Made by a program: the position numbers and the translations under genes. A stretch of 64,000 nt of DNA from Bacteroidales bacterium (GTDB lineage Bacteria; Bacteroidota; Bacteroidia; Bacteroidales; F082): positions 113,345 through 177,344 of the forward strand of contig JAKSMX010000002.1 of NCBI GenBank assembly GCA_024400305.1, read 5' to 3'. This document shows positions 8,411-15,492 of this stretch, one piece after another. Positions within the stretch are counted from its first letter, which is position 1. Each line of letters starts with the position of its first letter. The notes below the pieces were generated by a model, which saw only the letters and a list, made by a program, of their open reading frames with translations, had not been told where the DNA came from and did no database searches.

Positions 8411-10009
8411 ATGAAAAAATTATTACTTATCTCATTGATGCTGATTACTTTCAGCTTCGCAAACGCACAAGACATCCCCGGCGGCTTCGACCAGACTTTC
8501 GGAGAATGGGGCTTCACCACTCAGGAATTGAACAACCTCAGCGTTTTCATGACCGGAAAAGGCTCTGTGTCACTTCAGTCGGACGGCAAAATCGTCACCT
8601 ACACACAGTTCGGCGAGGATTACGGAAAGTCGGATATTTTAATCATGCGCCACAACCCTGACGGCACACTCGACACTTCATACGGCGACAATGGCTGCCT
8701 CCGCATGTCTCCGTTGAACAAGAGTTTCTTCTCTTTCGACTCGAAGATTGTCGAGGACGACAACCTGCTCATCCTGGCTTATACTTACAGCGGCAGCGAA
8801 GGCGGCAACATGTTCCTGATGAAGCTCGACTCGAACGGCAACCCTGTGACATCATTCGGCACCAACGGCTACGTCACATTCAACAAACAAGCCGGTTGGA
8901 CGTTGGTCGTCAGGTCAATGGCGGTGCAGCCTGACGGCAAAATCGTTGTCGGCGGCGAATACGGCGAAGGCGATTACTCATCATGCATCCTTCGTTTCAT
9001 GCCTGACGGACAGCTTGACACTTCCTTCGGTGACAACGGCATGTTCATCAACGAGTCGCACGACCACCTGGGCTACCTTTCAATGTCAGTCGGTGAGAGT
9101 GTCTGCATCGCTCCTGACGGACGCATATACCTCTGCGGCTGGCGTGTCACTCCTGACGAATACTGGGGATCGCCCTACGACAGCAAGATCGTCTGTGTTG
9201 ACACCAACGGCAACCTCGTCACCACTTTCGGCGAAAACGGTGTTCTGGAGTTCAGCGTCAGCGAGGTCATCGATGTCATCCAGGATGCCGAGGTCCTTCC
9301 CGACGGAAAACTGCTCGTCGGCGGACAGTCCGAAATCTACGTTGAAGATCCGGGCGACGGCCCGAACTACGAACTCTTCCTCGCAAAATTCAACGAGGAC
9401 GGCTCATTCGACGAGAGCTTTGGCAACGATGGCGTGACAAAAGTCCAGTACCAAGAAGATTCCTACCACTACTGCTGTGAGATCGCTGTCGCCGAAGACG
9501 GACAGGTCTTCATCGGCGGCTACTTCTGGGACGAATTGAAGGACGTCCTCATCACGGGCTTCAACCCCGACGGCTCATTGAACCTGGAGTTCGGCGACCA
9601 AGGCTTCACGTACTTCTCGTTCGGCGGCACCAAGTCAAGCTGCATCACCGACCTCGCCATGCAGCCCGACGGAAAGCTCGTCGCCATCGGACACTACGAG
9701 CACGAGGAGACTTTCGCCGACTACCTTTTCTGCCGCTTCCACACATCACTGAGCCTTGATGATGATGTTGAGGAAAACACAATGGCCGAATACGTAAGCA
9801 CCTATCCTAACCCAGCTGTCAACGAAGTCAGTTTCGTGAATCTCGAAAACGAATGCGTCGCCAACGTTTACGATGCCATGGGTCGTCTGGTCATGAGTGA
9901 GACCGTTTCAGCCAACGGCAAACTGAATGTTTCCGGACTTACTTCAGGCAACTATTTCGTCGAGTTGATCGACGGCGGTCAGATCATCAAAACAAGATTC
10001 ATGAAGTAA
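8411..10009 (+). CDS. Secreted delta-60 repeat protein with type IX secretion sorting domain
   Basis: A 532-residue protein with a signal peptide (MKKLLLISLMLITFSFANAQ) and six or seven repeats of the delta-60 type, each with a QPDGKIVVGG-like strand and an NPDGTLDTSYGDNG-like end, predicted to form a beta-propeller-like fold. The last 75 residues match a type A T9SS C-terminal domain: YPNPAVNEVSF, then DAMGRLV, then SGLTSGNYFVEL and a final KTRFMK. The protein should cross the outer membrane by T9SS and stay on the surface or be released. It has its own promoter and terminator. The ligand or activity is unknown. Confidence 0.9.
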   Translation: MKKLLLISLMLITFSFANAQDIPGGFDQTFGEWGFTTQELNNLSVFMTGKGSVSLQSDGKIVTYTQFGEDYGKSDILIMRHNPDGTLDTSYGDNGCLRMSPLNKSFFSFDSKIVEDDNLLILAYTYSGSEGGNMFLMKLDSNGNPVTSFGTNGYVTFNKQAGWTLVVRSMAVQPDGKIVVGGEYGEGDYSSCILRFMPDGQLDTSFGDNGMFINESHDHLGYLSMSVGESVCIAPDGRIYLCGWRVTPDEYWGSPYDSKIVCVDTNGNLVTTFGENGVLEFSVSEVIDVIQDAEVLPDGKLLVGGQSEIYVEDPGDGPNYELFLAKFNEDGSFDESFGNDGVTKVQYQEDSYHYCCEIAVAEDGQVFIGGYFWDELKDVLITGFNPDGSLNLEFGDQGFTYFSFGGTKSSCITDLAMQPDGKLVAIGHYEHEETFADYLFCRFHTSLSLDDDVEENTMAEYVSTYPNPAVNEVSFVNLENECVANVYDAMGRLVMSETVSANGKLNVSGLTSGNYFVELIDGGQIIKTRFMK

Positions 10010-10033
10010 TTCGTATCAAAAAATATCAGAATG

Positions 10034-10062
10034 AAAAAGCCGGCGTAATACCGGCTTTTTTT
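10034..10062 (+). terminator. Intrinsic terminator
   Basis: AAAAAGCCGG (10034-10043) pairs with CCGGCTTTTT (10051-10060) around a 7-nt loop, running into T at 10056-10062. It closes the T9SS cargo gene, 24 bp after its stop. Confidence 0.9.
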
Positions 10063-10088
10063 CATATTGAAAAACAACAAGGTCTCCA

Positions 10089-10310
10089 ATGTGCAGATAC
10101 AGACAGTATAATCTTGCCGCAAACAGGTTGTACTATGCTTTGTATTATGCAGCTTCTTCAACATTGATTTCCAAGGGATTGATGTCTCATTCTCACTCGG
10201 GAATGCTGGCAATGATGCATCTGCATTTTGTTAAAACAGGAAAGCTCACAAAAGAAAATGGTGCTTGCACCAACTGTTGTTTGCCGGATAATCACACATT
10301 TCCCCGATAG
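10089..10310 (+). pseudogene. Remnant of a HEPN-domain protein
   Basis: The reading frame contains ANRLYYALYYAASSTLISKG and MLAMMHLHFVKTGKLTKENG, which align to residues about 30-80 of the intact HEPN protein at 15034-15429 (ANRMYYAAFHAVSALLISNG, HQHYIKTGILEKKYG). The N-terminal part is missing and homology ends at about 10260, after which the frame turns into an unrelated Cys-rich tail. No partner nucleotidyltransferase gene is seen. It looks like a decayed copy of a MNT/HEPN module. Confidence 0.75.
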
Positions 10311-10365
10311 TTTAAGTCCTCAAAATAAATTAAAGAAAACCGATACATTTTTCCAACGGATTTTG

Positions 10366-10373
10366 TATTTTTG
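10366..10373 (+). promoter_or_regulatory. kbl promoter, -7 box TATTTTTG
   Basis: A perfect TAnnTTTG box, 32 bp before the kbl start at 10405, in the AT-rich gap after the HEPN remnant. Confidence 0.7.
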
Positions 10374-10404
10374 CGCCCAAGAATTATTTTAAAAAATAAA
10401 TATC

Positions 10405-11592
10405 ATGTACACAAATTTCCAAAAGTACCTACAGCAGGAATTGGCTCAAATTGAAGCCGATGGACTGTACAAGAATGAACGTATCATCGAAAGCCCGCAG
10501 GGTGCCGAAATCCTTGTGAAAGGCAAGAAATGCTTGAACTTCTGCGCGAACAACTACCTCGGTTTGGGCAACAACCCGGAACTCATCGCAGCAGCGAAGA
10601 AAGGCATGGACGAGCGCGGCTTCGGCATGGCCTCGGTGCGTTTCATCTGCGGTTGCCAGGACCTGCACAAGAAACTCGAACAGAAGATCGCCGAGTTCTT
10701 CGGCACTGAAGATACCATCTTATATGCAGCTTGCTTCGACGCAAACGGCGGCGTGTTCGAGCCGTTGCTCGGCGCCGATGACGCCATCATCAGCGACTCT
10801 TTGAACCACGCCTCCATCATCGACGGAGTCCGTCTCTGCAAGGCACAGCGTTTCCGCTACGCCAACGCCGACATGGCCGACCTCGAAAAACAGCTCCAGG
10901 ACGCACAGAAATGCCGCTTCCGCCTCATCGTCACCGACGGCGTGTTCTCGATGGACGGCAACGTCTGCCCTCTCGACAAGATATACGAACTCGCACAGAA
11001 ATACGACGCGATGGTCATGGTTGACGAAAGCCACTCGGCAGGTGTCGTCGGCAAGACAGGCCGTGGCGTGACAGAGCGATACAACCTCCGCGGCAAGATC
11101 GAAATCCTCACCGGCACCCTCGGCAAGGCGTTCGGCGGCGCGATGGGCGGCTTCACGACAGGTCGTAAGGAAATCATCGACATGCTCCGCCAGCGCTCGC
11201 GTCCGTACCTCTTCTCCAACTCAATGGCACCGGGCCTCGTGGCGGCAGGCATCCGCATGTTCGAGATGATGACCGAGACCAACGAGCTTCAGGACAAGCT
11301 CCACGCGAACACCGACTACTTCATCAAACAGATGCTCGCAGCCGGCTTTGACTGCAAGCCGTCGGAGTCAGCCATCTGCGCTGTCATGCTCTACGACGCA
11401 CCGCTTTCACAGAAGTTCGCCGCCAAGATGCAGGAAGAAGGCATCTTCGTGACAGGCTTCTACTACCCTGTCGTCCCGAAAGGCCAGGCTCGTATCCGCG
11501 TCCAGATCTCGGCAGCACACGAGAAAGAACATCTCGACAAGTGCATCGCAGCATTCTGCAAAATTGGTAAAGAATTAGGTGTAATAAAATAA
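10405..11592 (+). CDS. kbl: Glycine C-acetyltransferase (2-amino-3-ketobutyrate CoA ligase)
   Basis: A 395-residue pyridoxal-phosphate enzyme of the alpha-oxoamine synthase family that splits 2-amino-3-ketobutyrate with CoA into glycine and acetyl-CoA. Visible are NFCANNYLGLGN (N-terminal substrate region), DSLNHASIIDG, VDESHSAGVVG (Asp and His that hold the cofactor) and the cofactor lysine in TGTLGKAFGG. The length is that of the family. It has its own promoter, and the SDR-type threonine dehydrogenase follows 67 bp later, so the two genes form the threonine-to-glycine pathway. Confidence 0.95.
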   Translation: MYTNFQKYLQQELAQIEADGLYKNERIIESPQGAEILVKGKKCLNFCANNYLGLGNNPELIAAAKKGMDERGFGMASVRFICGCQDLHKKLEQKIAEFFGTEDTILYAACFDANGGVFEPLLGADDAIISDSLNHASIIDGVRLCKAQRFRYANADMADLEKQLQDAQKCRFRLIVTDGVFSMDGNVCPLDKIYELAQKYDAMVMVDESHSAGVVGKTGRGVTERYNLRGKIEILTGTLGKAFGGAMGGFTTGRKEIIDMLRQRSRPYLFSNSMAPGLVAAGIRMFEMMTETNELQDKLHANTDYFIKQMLAAGFDCKPSESAICAVMLYDAPLSQKFAAKMQEEGIFVTGFYYPVVPKGQARIRVQISAAHEKEHLDKCIAAFCKIGKELGVIK

Positions 11593-11605
11593 TTTGAACC
11601 CTCTA

Positions 11606-11646
11606 CAATCTCGTAGAGATTGCATATCAGTAGAGATTGCATATCA
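11606..11646 (+). repeat. GTAGAG-type hairpin and 17-bp tandem repeat
   Basis: CAATCTC (11606-11612) and GAGATTG (11616-11622) form a perfect 7-bp hairpin. The 17-mer starting GTAGAGATTGC occurs twice head to tail (11613-11629 and 11630-11646), filling the kbl-tdh gap. There is no T-tract, so it is not a typical terminator; it could be a REP-like element or an mRNA-processing or stability site. Confidence 0.6.
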
Positions 11647-11659
11647 ATAGAATTAAATA

Positions 11660-12610
11660 ATGAAAAAGATATTAATCGTTGGTTCCGGCGGTCAGATCGG
11701 AACAGAATTGGTAAAGAAGCTCCGCGGCATCTACGGCAACCAGAATGTAGTAGCCAGCGACCTTCGCCCTTTGACAGGTGAGATTGTCGAGAACGGCCCG
11801 TTCGAGCGCATCGACTCGACACAGATAATGCAGATTGCTGAAGTAGTGAAGAAATATGACATCGACACCATCTACAACCTCGCGGCGATCCTTTCGGCGA
11901 CAGCCGAGAAGAACCCGATGCTCGGCTGGAACGTCGGCATCGGCAGCTTGGTAAACTGCCTTGAGGTGGCACGTCTCTTCGGCTGCGCAATGTTCACGCC
12001 GTCGTCAATCGGCGCTTTCGGCGCATCGACACCGCGCGACAACACGCCCCAGGACACAATCCAGCGTCCTAACACGATTTACGGCGTGACGAAGGTGACA
12101 GGCGAACTGTTGAGCGACTATTATTTCACGCGTTTCGGCGTTGACACACGTTCCGTCCGTTTCCCAGGCCTCATTTCAAACCTCACACTGCCGGGCGGCG
12201 GCACGACAGACTACGCAGTCGAGATCTATTATTCAGCCGTCAAAGGCGAGAAGTTCATCTGCCCTATCGCTAAAGGAACGTTCATGGACATGATGTACAT
12301 GCCCGATGCCCTCGACGCGATGGTCAACATCATGGAGGCCGACCCTAAAAAGCTCGTACACCGTAACTCATTCAACGTCACGTCGATGAGCTTCGACCCG
12401 GAGATCATCTACAACGCAATCAAGAAGTACTATCCGAAGTTCGAGATGGAGTACAAGTTCGACCCGATCCGCCAGGCCATCGCCGACTCATGGCCGAACA
12501 AGATGGACGACAGCTGCGCCCGCAACGAGTGGGGCTGGAATCCGAAGTACGACCTCGACAAGATGACCGTCGATATGATTGAGACGCTGAAGGTGAAACT
12601 GCTGAAGTAA
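11660..12610 (+). CDS. tdh: L-threonine 3-dehydrogenase, SDR (epimerase-like) type
   Basis: A 316-residue extended short-chain dehydrogenase. It has the Rossmann motif GSGGQIG (residues 8-14), NLAAILSA, the catalytic Tyr-Lys pair in YGVTK (about 140-144) and PSSIGAFG with the catalytic Ser. Sequence blocks such as RFPGLIS and PGGGTTDYAVEIY are typical of the UDP-galactose-epimerase-like threonine dehydrogenases, which oxidise threonine with NAD+ to 2-amino-3-ketobutyrate. The kbl gene just upstream encodes the next step, which strongly supports the assignment over a sugar epimerase. Confidence 0.9.
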   Translation: MKKILIVGSGGQIGTELVKKLRGIYGNQNVVASDLRPLTGEIVENGPFERIDSTQIMQIAEVVKKYDIDTIYNLAAILSATAEKNPMLGWNVGIGSLVNCLEVARLFGCAMFTPSSIGAFGASTPRDNTPQDTIQRPNTIYGVTKVTGELLSDYYFTRFGVDTRSVRFPGLISNLTLPGGGTTDYAVEIYYSAVKGEKFICPIAKGTFMDMMYMPDALDAMVNIMEADPKKLVHRNSFNVTSMSFDPEIIYNAIKKYYPKFEMEYKFDPIRQAIADSWPNKMDDSCARNEWGWNPKYDLDKMTVDMIETLKVKLLK

Positions 12611-12693
12611 AAAAAAATAACAAACTGATTATTAACCAAACATTTTGCCTATGAGATAGACGCATTAAGCGGTATGCACATCATAGAATAAGG

Positions 12694-12873
12694 AAAAGCG
12701 AAGTAGCTTGCACTGGTTATTCTGAAACTTGGACACTTTCAGTTAATCTACCCAGAGTAAAGCAACGGCGCTCCCGCCAACAGGCGTGGGCTTTACTCGT
12801 TGTAATTGGGTAGATTAGGTAGTCCAAGACCTCAGAATAACCAATGAAGGCGAAAAAGTGCCACGCTTTTTTT
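12694..12873 (+). ncRNA. Structured RNA candidate, about 180 nt (6S-like shape)
   Basis: One long interrupted hairpin can be drawn. From outside in: AAAAGCG 12694-12700 / CGCTTTT 12864-12870; GCAC 12710-12713 / GTGC 12858-12861; TGGTTATTCTGA 12714-12725 / TCAGAATAACCA 12832-12843; CTTGGAC 12728-12734 / GTCCAAG 12822-12828; TAATCTACCC 12744-12753 / GGGTAGATTA 12808-12817; GAGTAAAGC 12755-12763 / GCTTTACTC 12790-12798; and a GC-rich apical hairpin. The outer stem ends in a T-tract (12867-12873), as in a terminator. Length, single long arm and internal loops suggest 6S RNA, but I cannot recognise a family signature. No open frame fits here. Confidence 0.6.
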
Positions 12874-12916
12874 GTGTGCACATCACAATGAGACCTTCGG
12901 CACGAAAAAAATTTAA

Positions 12917-12959
12917 ATCATTTACAAAAAAACCGATGAGCCGATGGGATATAACCGGC
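12917..12959 (+). repeat. Repeated leader, copy 1
   Basis: The block ATCATTTACAAAA, then AACCGATGAGCCGATGGG, then ATATAACCGGC lies 11 bp before the start of the first small secreted protein. The same block recurs before the next two small genes. Within it GCC-GG and CC-GGC can pair around a GATATAA loop just upstream of the ribosome-binding region. Confidence 0.85.
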
Positions 12960-12969
12960 AAAATTTAAA

Positions 12970-13341
12970 ATGAAAAACAAAAAATTTTTGTTAACAATTT
13001 CTATGATTTTCGCTTTTACGACTGTCGTAGCAACGTTGTCTTCATTTACCACACCAAAGCAGGATGTAAAATCTGAATGTTCTCAAATCAAAGCTGATGA
13101 TGATTGGATGCTGTTTAGAGAAAATGTACCATATTGTGATGTCGATACTCAAACTTGTGAGGGGTATGGATATGTTTGGGTAAATAAGGCTAATTATCAG
13201 ATTGCATTTTCAATTACAAAAACAGGCAAAAAATATGATTTAGCGGAATATACCGGAAAAGACGGCTATAATATGCGTTTTTGGTATAACTCGAAGTATC
13301 ACTATGTAAATATCTATGTTCCGAGTTCGGTGTTCAATTAA
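12970..13341 (+). CDS. Small secreted protein, unknown function
   Basis: A 123-residue protein starting with a signal peptide (MKNKKFLLTISMIFAF, hydrophobic to about residue 28). The mature part has a Cys-rich stretch (SECSQ, PYCDVDTQTCEG) and aromatic strand-like segments ending YHYVNIYVPSSVFN. I recognise no family. The gene is clearly more AT-rich than the neighbouring kbl and tdh genes, which suggests separate origin. It is the first of three small exported-protein genes that share a repeated leader, and it follows the structured RNA candidate by about 100 bp. Confidence 0.75.
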   Translation: MKNKKFLLTISMIFAFTTVVATLSSFTTPKQDVKSECSQIKADDDWMLFRENVPYCDVDTQTCEGYGYVWVNKANYQIAFSITKTGKKYDLAEYTGKDGYNMRFWYNSKYHYVNIYVPSSVFN

Positions 13342-13400
13342 TGTTCTTATGCAGTAAAACTGTTTAAAAAACGAAGACAAACGTCAATGATATGAATCCT

Positions 13401-13490
13401 CGAAAGTTAGACGAAATACTTTTGGGTACATGTCACACTTAAACAAAATCATTTACAAAAAAACCGATGGGCCGATGGGATATAACCGGC
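13401..13490 (+). repeat. Repeated leader, copy 2 (long form)
   Basis: About 90 bp nearly identical to 13693-13786: an AAGTTAG...ACTTTTGGG hairpin, GGTACATGTCACACT, then ATCATTTACAAAA and the CCGATGGG...ATAACCGGC block. It ends 11 bp before the ATG at 13502. It contains a perfect -7 box (TACTTTTG, 13417-13424), so it is likely a promoter plus 5' leader cassette. Confidence 0.85.
13417..13424 (+). promoter_or_regulatory. -7 box TACTTTTG inside leader copy 2
   Basis: Perfect TAnnTTTG, giving a predicted transcript start near 13431 and a leader of about 70 nt that contains the conserved repeat. In copy 3 the equivalent box is AAACTTTTG-like and less perfect. Confidence 0.55.
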
Positions 13491-13501
13491 GAAAAGAAAA
13501 A

Positions 13502-13651
13502 ATGAAAAGAAAGAGATTATTAATTCTTACAATTGTTACAATCATCACAATGTCCTTTATGACATCTTGTGCAGTAATGAATGATCCTGATTTCCAAGAA
13601 GGATTTAGACAGGGATGGAATTCAACCTGTCCATCAGGATATGAATACTAA
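13502..13651 (+). CDS. Small lipoprotein, unknown function
   Basis: A 49-residue product from ATG 13502 with a basic start (MKRKR), a hydrophobic core and a lipobox ending FMTSC (Cys23). The mature part of only 27 residues contains PDFQEGFRQGWNS. The frame is open further upstream (to 13430), but that part is the repeated leader, so the ATG next to the leader is chosen. Membrane-anchored, small and AT-rich. No family recognised; the short DFxxGFRxGW motif may be a useful search handle. Confidence 0.7.
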   Translation: MKRKRLLILTIVTIITMSFMTSCAVMNDPDFQEGFRQGWNSTCPSGYEY

Positions 13652-13692
13652 AAAATGGATTGTAAAAACAAAAGTTATCTGTGACATACACT

Positions 13693-13786
13693 TCAAAAGT
13701 TAGATAAAAAACTTTTGGGGTACATGTCACACTCAAACAAAATCATTTACAAGAAAAACCGAAGAGCCAAATGGGATATAACCGGC
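13693..13786 (+). repeat. Repeated leader, copy 3 (long form)
   Basis: Nearly identical to 13401-13490, here with a perfect CAAAAGTT / AACTTTTG hairpin at the upstream end and GAAGAGCCAAATGGG in place of GATGGGCCGATGGG. It ends 10 bp before the ATG at 13797. The differences fall outside ATATAACCGGCGAAAA, the best-conserved part. Confidence 0.85.
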
Positions 13787-13796
13787 GAAAATTAAA

Positions 13797-14189
13797 ATGA
13801 AAAAAATATATTATGTTTTATTTACAGCTGTCATGGCATTTGGAATGCTGATTTCTACAGCTTATGCTGCATCTAATTCAGACAATGCTTATTCAACACA
13901 ACAACAAAAAGATGAATTAACCATCGGTTGCGGTGCTATCTACAATGTTGCTGTTTACGAATTAAAACAAGGATCTGGAACACTTACTATCAAAAAAACC
14001 ATAAATGCTGAATACGATGATGAAACCGATGAAATAATAATCAACGGATATAGATATAGATGGACTAATAATCCATACTATGGAAAATCAGAATACGGAA
14101 AAGCTGCACATTATAAATATATTGTAGCTGGAAAGTACTATTTCAATTGGGAATACCAAGGAAATGGTAGATTTAGAGAAGAATTGTAA
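13797..14189 (+). CDS. Small secreted protein, unknown function
   Basis: A 130-residue protein with a signal peptide (MKKIYYVLFTAVMAFGMLIS, cleavage likely after AYAA). The mature part is rich in Tyr, Asn and Gly and contains YDDETDEIIINGYRYRW, with alternating strand-like segments; no conserved catalytic residues stand out. AT-rich like the two genes before it and behind the third copy of the leader. A strong terminator follows 20 bp after the stop. Family not recognised. Confidence 0.75.
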   Translation: MKKIYYVLFTAVMAFGMLISTAYAASNSDNAYSTQQQKDELTIGCGAIYNVAVYELKQGSGTLTIKKTINAEYDDETDEIIINGYRYRWTNNPYYGKSEYGKAAHYKYIVAGKYYFNWEYQGNGRFREEL

Positions 14190-14208
14190 AAACAAACATC
14201 ACGTTTTG

Positions 14209-14246
14209 AATCAAAGCGTGTCAATGACACGCTTTGATTTTTTTTT
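14209..14246 (+). terminator. Intrinsic terminator of the small-protein cluster
   Basis: TCAAAGCGTGTCA (14211-14223) pairs with TGACACGCTTTGA (14225-14237), followed by a run of T (14238-14246). It ends the cluster of three small exported-protein genes. Confidence 0.9.
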
Positions 14247-14250
14247 GCAA

Positions 14251-14274
14251 AATATTCACAAATTTGTGAATATT
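14251..14274. promoter_or_regulatory. 24-bp perfect palindrome, likely operator of the HigA-type gene
   Basis: AATATTCACAAA is followed directly by its reverse complement TTTGTGAATATT. It lies 14 bp upstream of a near-consensus -7 box (TACCTTCG, 14289-14296) and 43 bp before the start of the XRE regulator at 14318. A perfect dyad in the -33 region fits autorepression by a dimeric HTH protein. Confidence 0.75.
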
Positions 14275-14317
14275 TATTTTAATCTTTATACCTTCGCGCC
14301 GAAACAAGACAAATACC

Positions 14318-14653
14318 ATGGAAGCAAATAAACTTGAGCCCTTCATCCCCACTCATCCCGGTGAAATCATCAAGGATGAAATAGAATATCGCGGTATTTC
14401 GCAACGTGCATTGGCAATGCAAATCGGAGTGTCATACACTCAACTTAATGAGGTTTTGAATGGCAAAAGAGCATTGAATACCGAGATGGCATTGCTCATC
14501 AGCACGGCTTTGGACATAGACGCCGAGCCATTGTTAGCAATGCAAACCCGCTATAATATAATCACAGCTCGCCGGAACAAGACGTTCTCACAAAAATTAA
14601 ACTCAATCAGAATCAACATAAATCAGGGAAACACACACCGCCAAATACAATAA
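14318..14653 (+). CDS. HigA-type XRE family antitoxin/regulator (orphan)
   Basis: A 111-residue DNA-binding protein with the HigA/VapI signature PTHPGEIIKDEIEYRGISQ (about residues 11-29) and the helix-turn-helix GVSYTQLNEVLNGKRALN. Such proteins pair with a HigB RNase and repress their own promoter. No HigB-like gene is present: upstream is a terminator plus palindrome, downstream is an MNT/HEPN pair with its own promoter. It may be an orphan left after toxin loss, or a regulator of the neighbouring module. The palindrome at 14251-14274 is the probable target. Confidence 0.85.
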   Translation: MEANKLEPFIPTHPGEIIKDEIEYRGISQRALAMQIGVSYTQLNEVLNGKRALNTEMALLISTALDIDAEPLLAMQTRYNIITARRNKTFSQKLNSIRININQGNTHRQIQ

Positions 14654-14698
14654 ATCACTGAAATTTTTCTTAAAAGCATTTTTTTGTTGAAATTTATG

Positions 14699-14706
14699 TA
14701 ATTTTG
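14699..14706 (+). promoter_or_regulatory. Promoter of the MNT/HEPN pair, -7 box TAATTTTG
   Basis: Perfect TAnnTTTG, 17 bp before the start of the nucleotidyltransferase gene, with TTG motifs 10-16 bp upstream in a T-rich tract. Confidence 0.65.
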
Positions 14707-14722
14707 CAGAAATATTTTTGGC

Positions 14723-15037
14723 ATGGATTATATCGAAATCATAAACATATTGCGTGAATCGGGTGAGAAAATTCTTCCACCTGAAGCCCGGCTATATCTT
14801 TATGGTTCACGTGCCCGTGGTGATTATAACGAAAATTCCGATTGGGATCTGCTCCTGCTACTCAATCGTCCTAAACAAAATGACGATTATGAAAAAATAG
14901 CATATCCTTTGATGGAATTGGGCTTTGACTTAGGACAATATTTCAGCGTACACACCTATTCAAAAGACGAATGGGACAGAATGTCGTTTTTGCCATTTTT
15001 CAAAAATGTGGAACGTGATAAAATTGCATTGGTATGA
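14723..15037 (+). CDS. Nucleotidyltransferase-fold antitoxin (MNT/MntA-like)
   Basis: A 104-residue minimal nucleotidyltransferase with the polymerase-beta-type motif YGSRARGDYNENSDWDLLLL: GS plus the DxD metal pair. Proteins of this kind in two-gene MNT/HEPN modules neutralise the HEPN partner, in characterised cases by transferring AMP to it. The stop overlaps the start of the HEPN gene by 4 bp (ATGA), so translation is likely coupled. The upstream promoter is clear. Activity on the partner is inferred from family context. Confidence 0.88.
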   Translation: MDYIEIINILRESGEKILPPEARLYLYGSRARGDYNENSDWDLLLLLNRPKQNDDYEKIAYPLMELGFDLGQYFSVHTYSKDEWDRMSFLPFFKNVERDKIALV

Positions 15038-15429
15038 GCTTGAGTGATGAAGAAAGAAAAATTGTTATTGGTTTGGAAACCGAGAAAGCAAGGAAAACTT
15101 TCGCTGAAATTGAAATCTTGCGTCAAGCAGGACTGTGGGACAACATCGCCAACCGGATGTATTATGCAGCATTTCATGCGGTCAGTGCATTGCTGATAAG
15201 CAACGGACATATTGTTGGAACACATCAAGGCGCAGTGATTATGTTGCATCAGCATTATATCAAAACAGGCATTCTTGAAAAGAAATACGGCACACTTTAT
15301 TCACGACTTCAGACCATGAGGGAGCAAAGTGACTACAACTGCACATACAACGCCACAGAAGAAGAGATAACTCCTCTGATATCATTAACCGGAGAGCTTA
15401 TCGAAAAAATATTAGCAATTATAAAATGA
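15034..15429 (+). CDS. HEPN-domain protein (partner of MNT)
   Basis: A 131-residue helical protein of the HEPN type usually encoded next to minimal nucleotidyltransferases. It has NIANRMYYAAFHAVSALL and, near the end, RLQTMREQSDYN, the (L/M)Rxx(A/S)DY pattern of this subgroup. The RNase motif R-x4-6-H of toxic HEPN proteins is not evident, so it may be non-catalytic or act differently. It overlaps the MNT gene by 4 bp. A degraded relative lies at 10089-10310. Confidence 0.82.
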   Translation: MSLSDEERKIVIGLETEKARKTFAEIEILRQAGLWDNIANRMYYAAFHAVSALLISNGHIVGTHQGAVIMLHQHYIKTGILEKKYGTLYSRLQTMREQSDYNCTYNATEEEITPLISLTGELIEKILAIIK

Positions 15430-15492
15430 TGATTTGTCCTGACATTTGCCCCTCTTACACAAACACATTTCAGGACAAATCACAAACTCCAC

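Noticed and set aside
11606-11646. Short repeat in the kbl-tdh gap as a CRISPR-like array
   Set aside because: Only two adjacent copies with no spacers; no cas genes in the window. No CRISPR array was seen anywhere in the window.
12420-12665. Arg/Ser-rich minus-strand frames opposite the tdh 3' end
   Set aside because: They are codon shadows of tdh; composition and position give no support.
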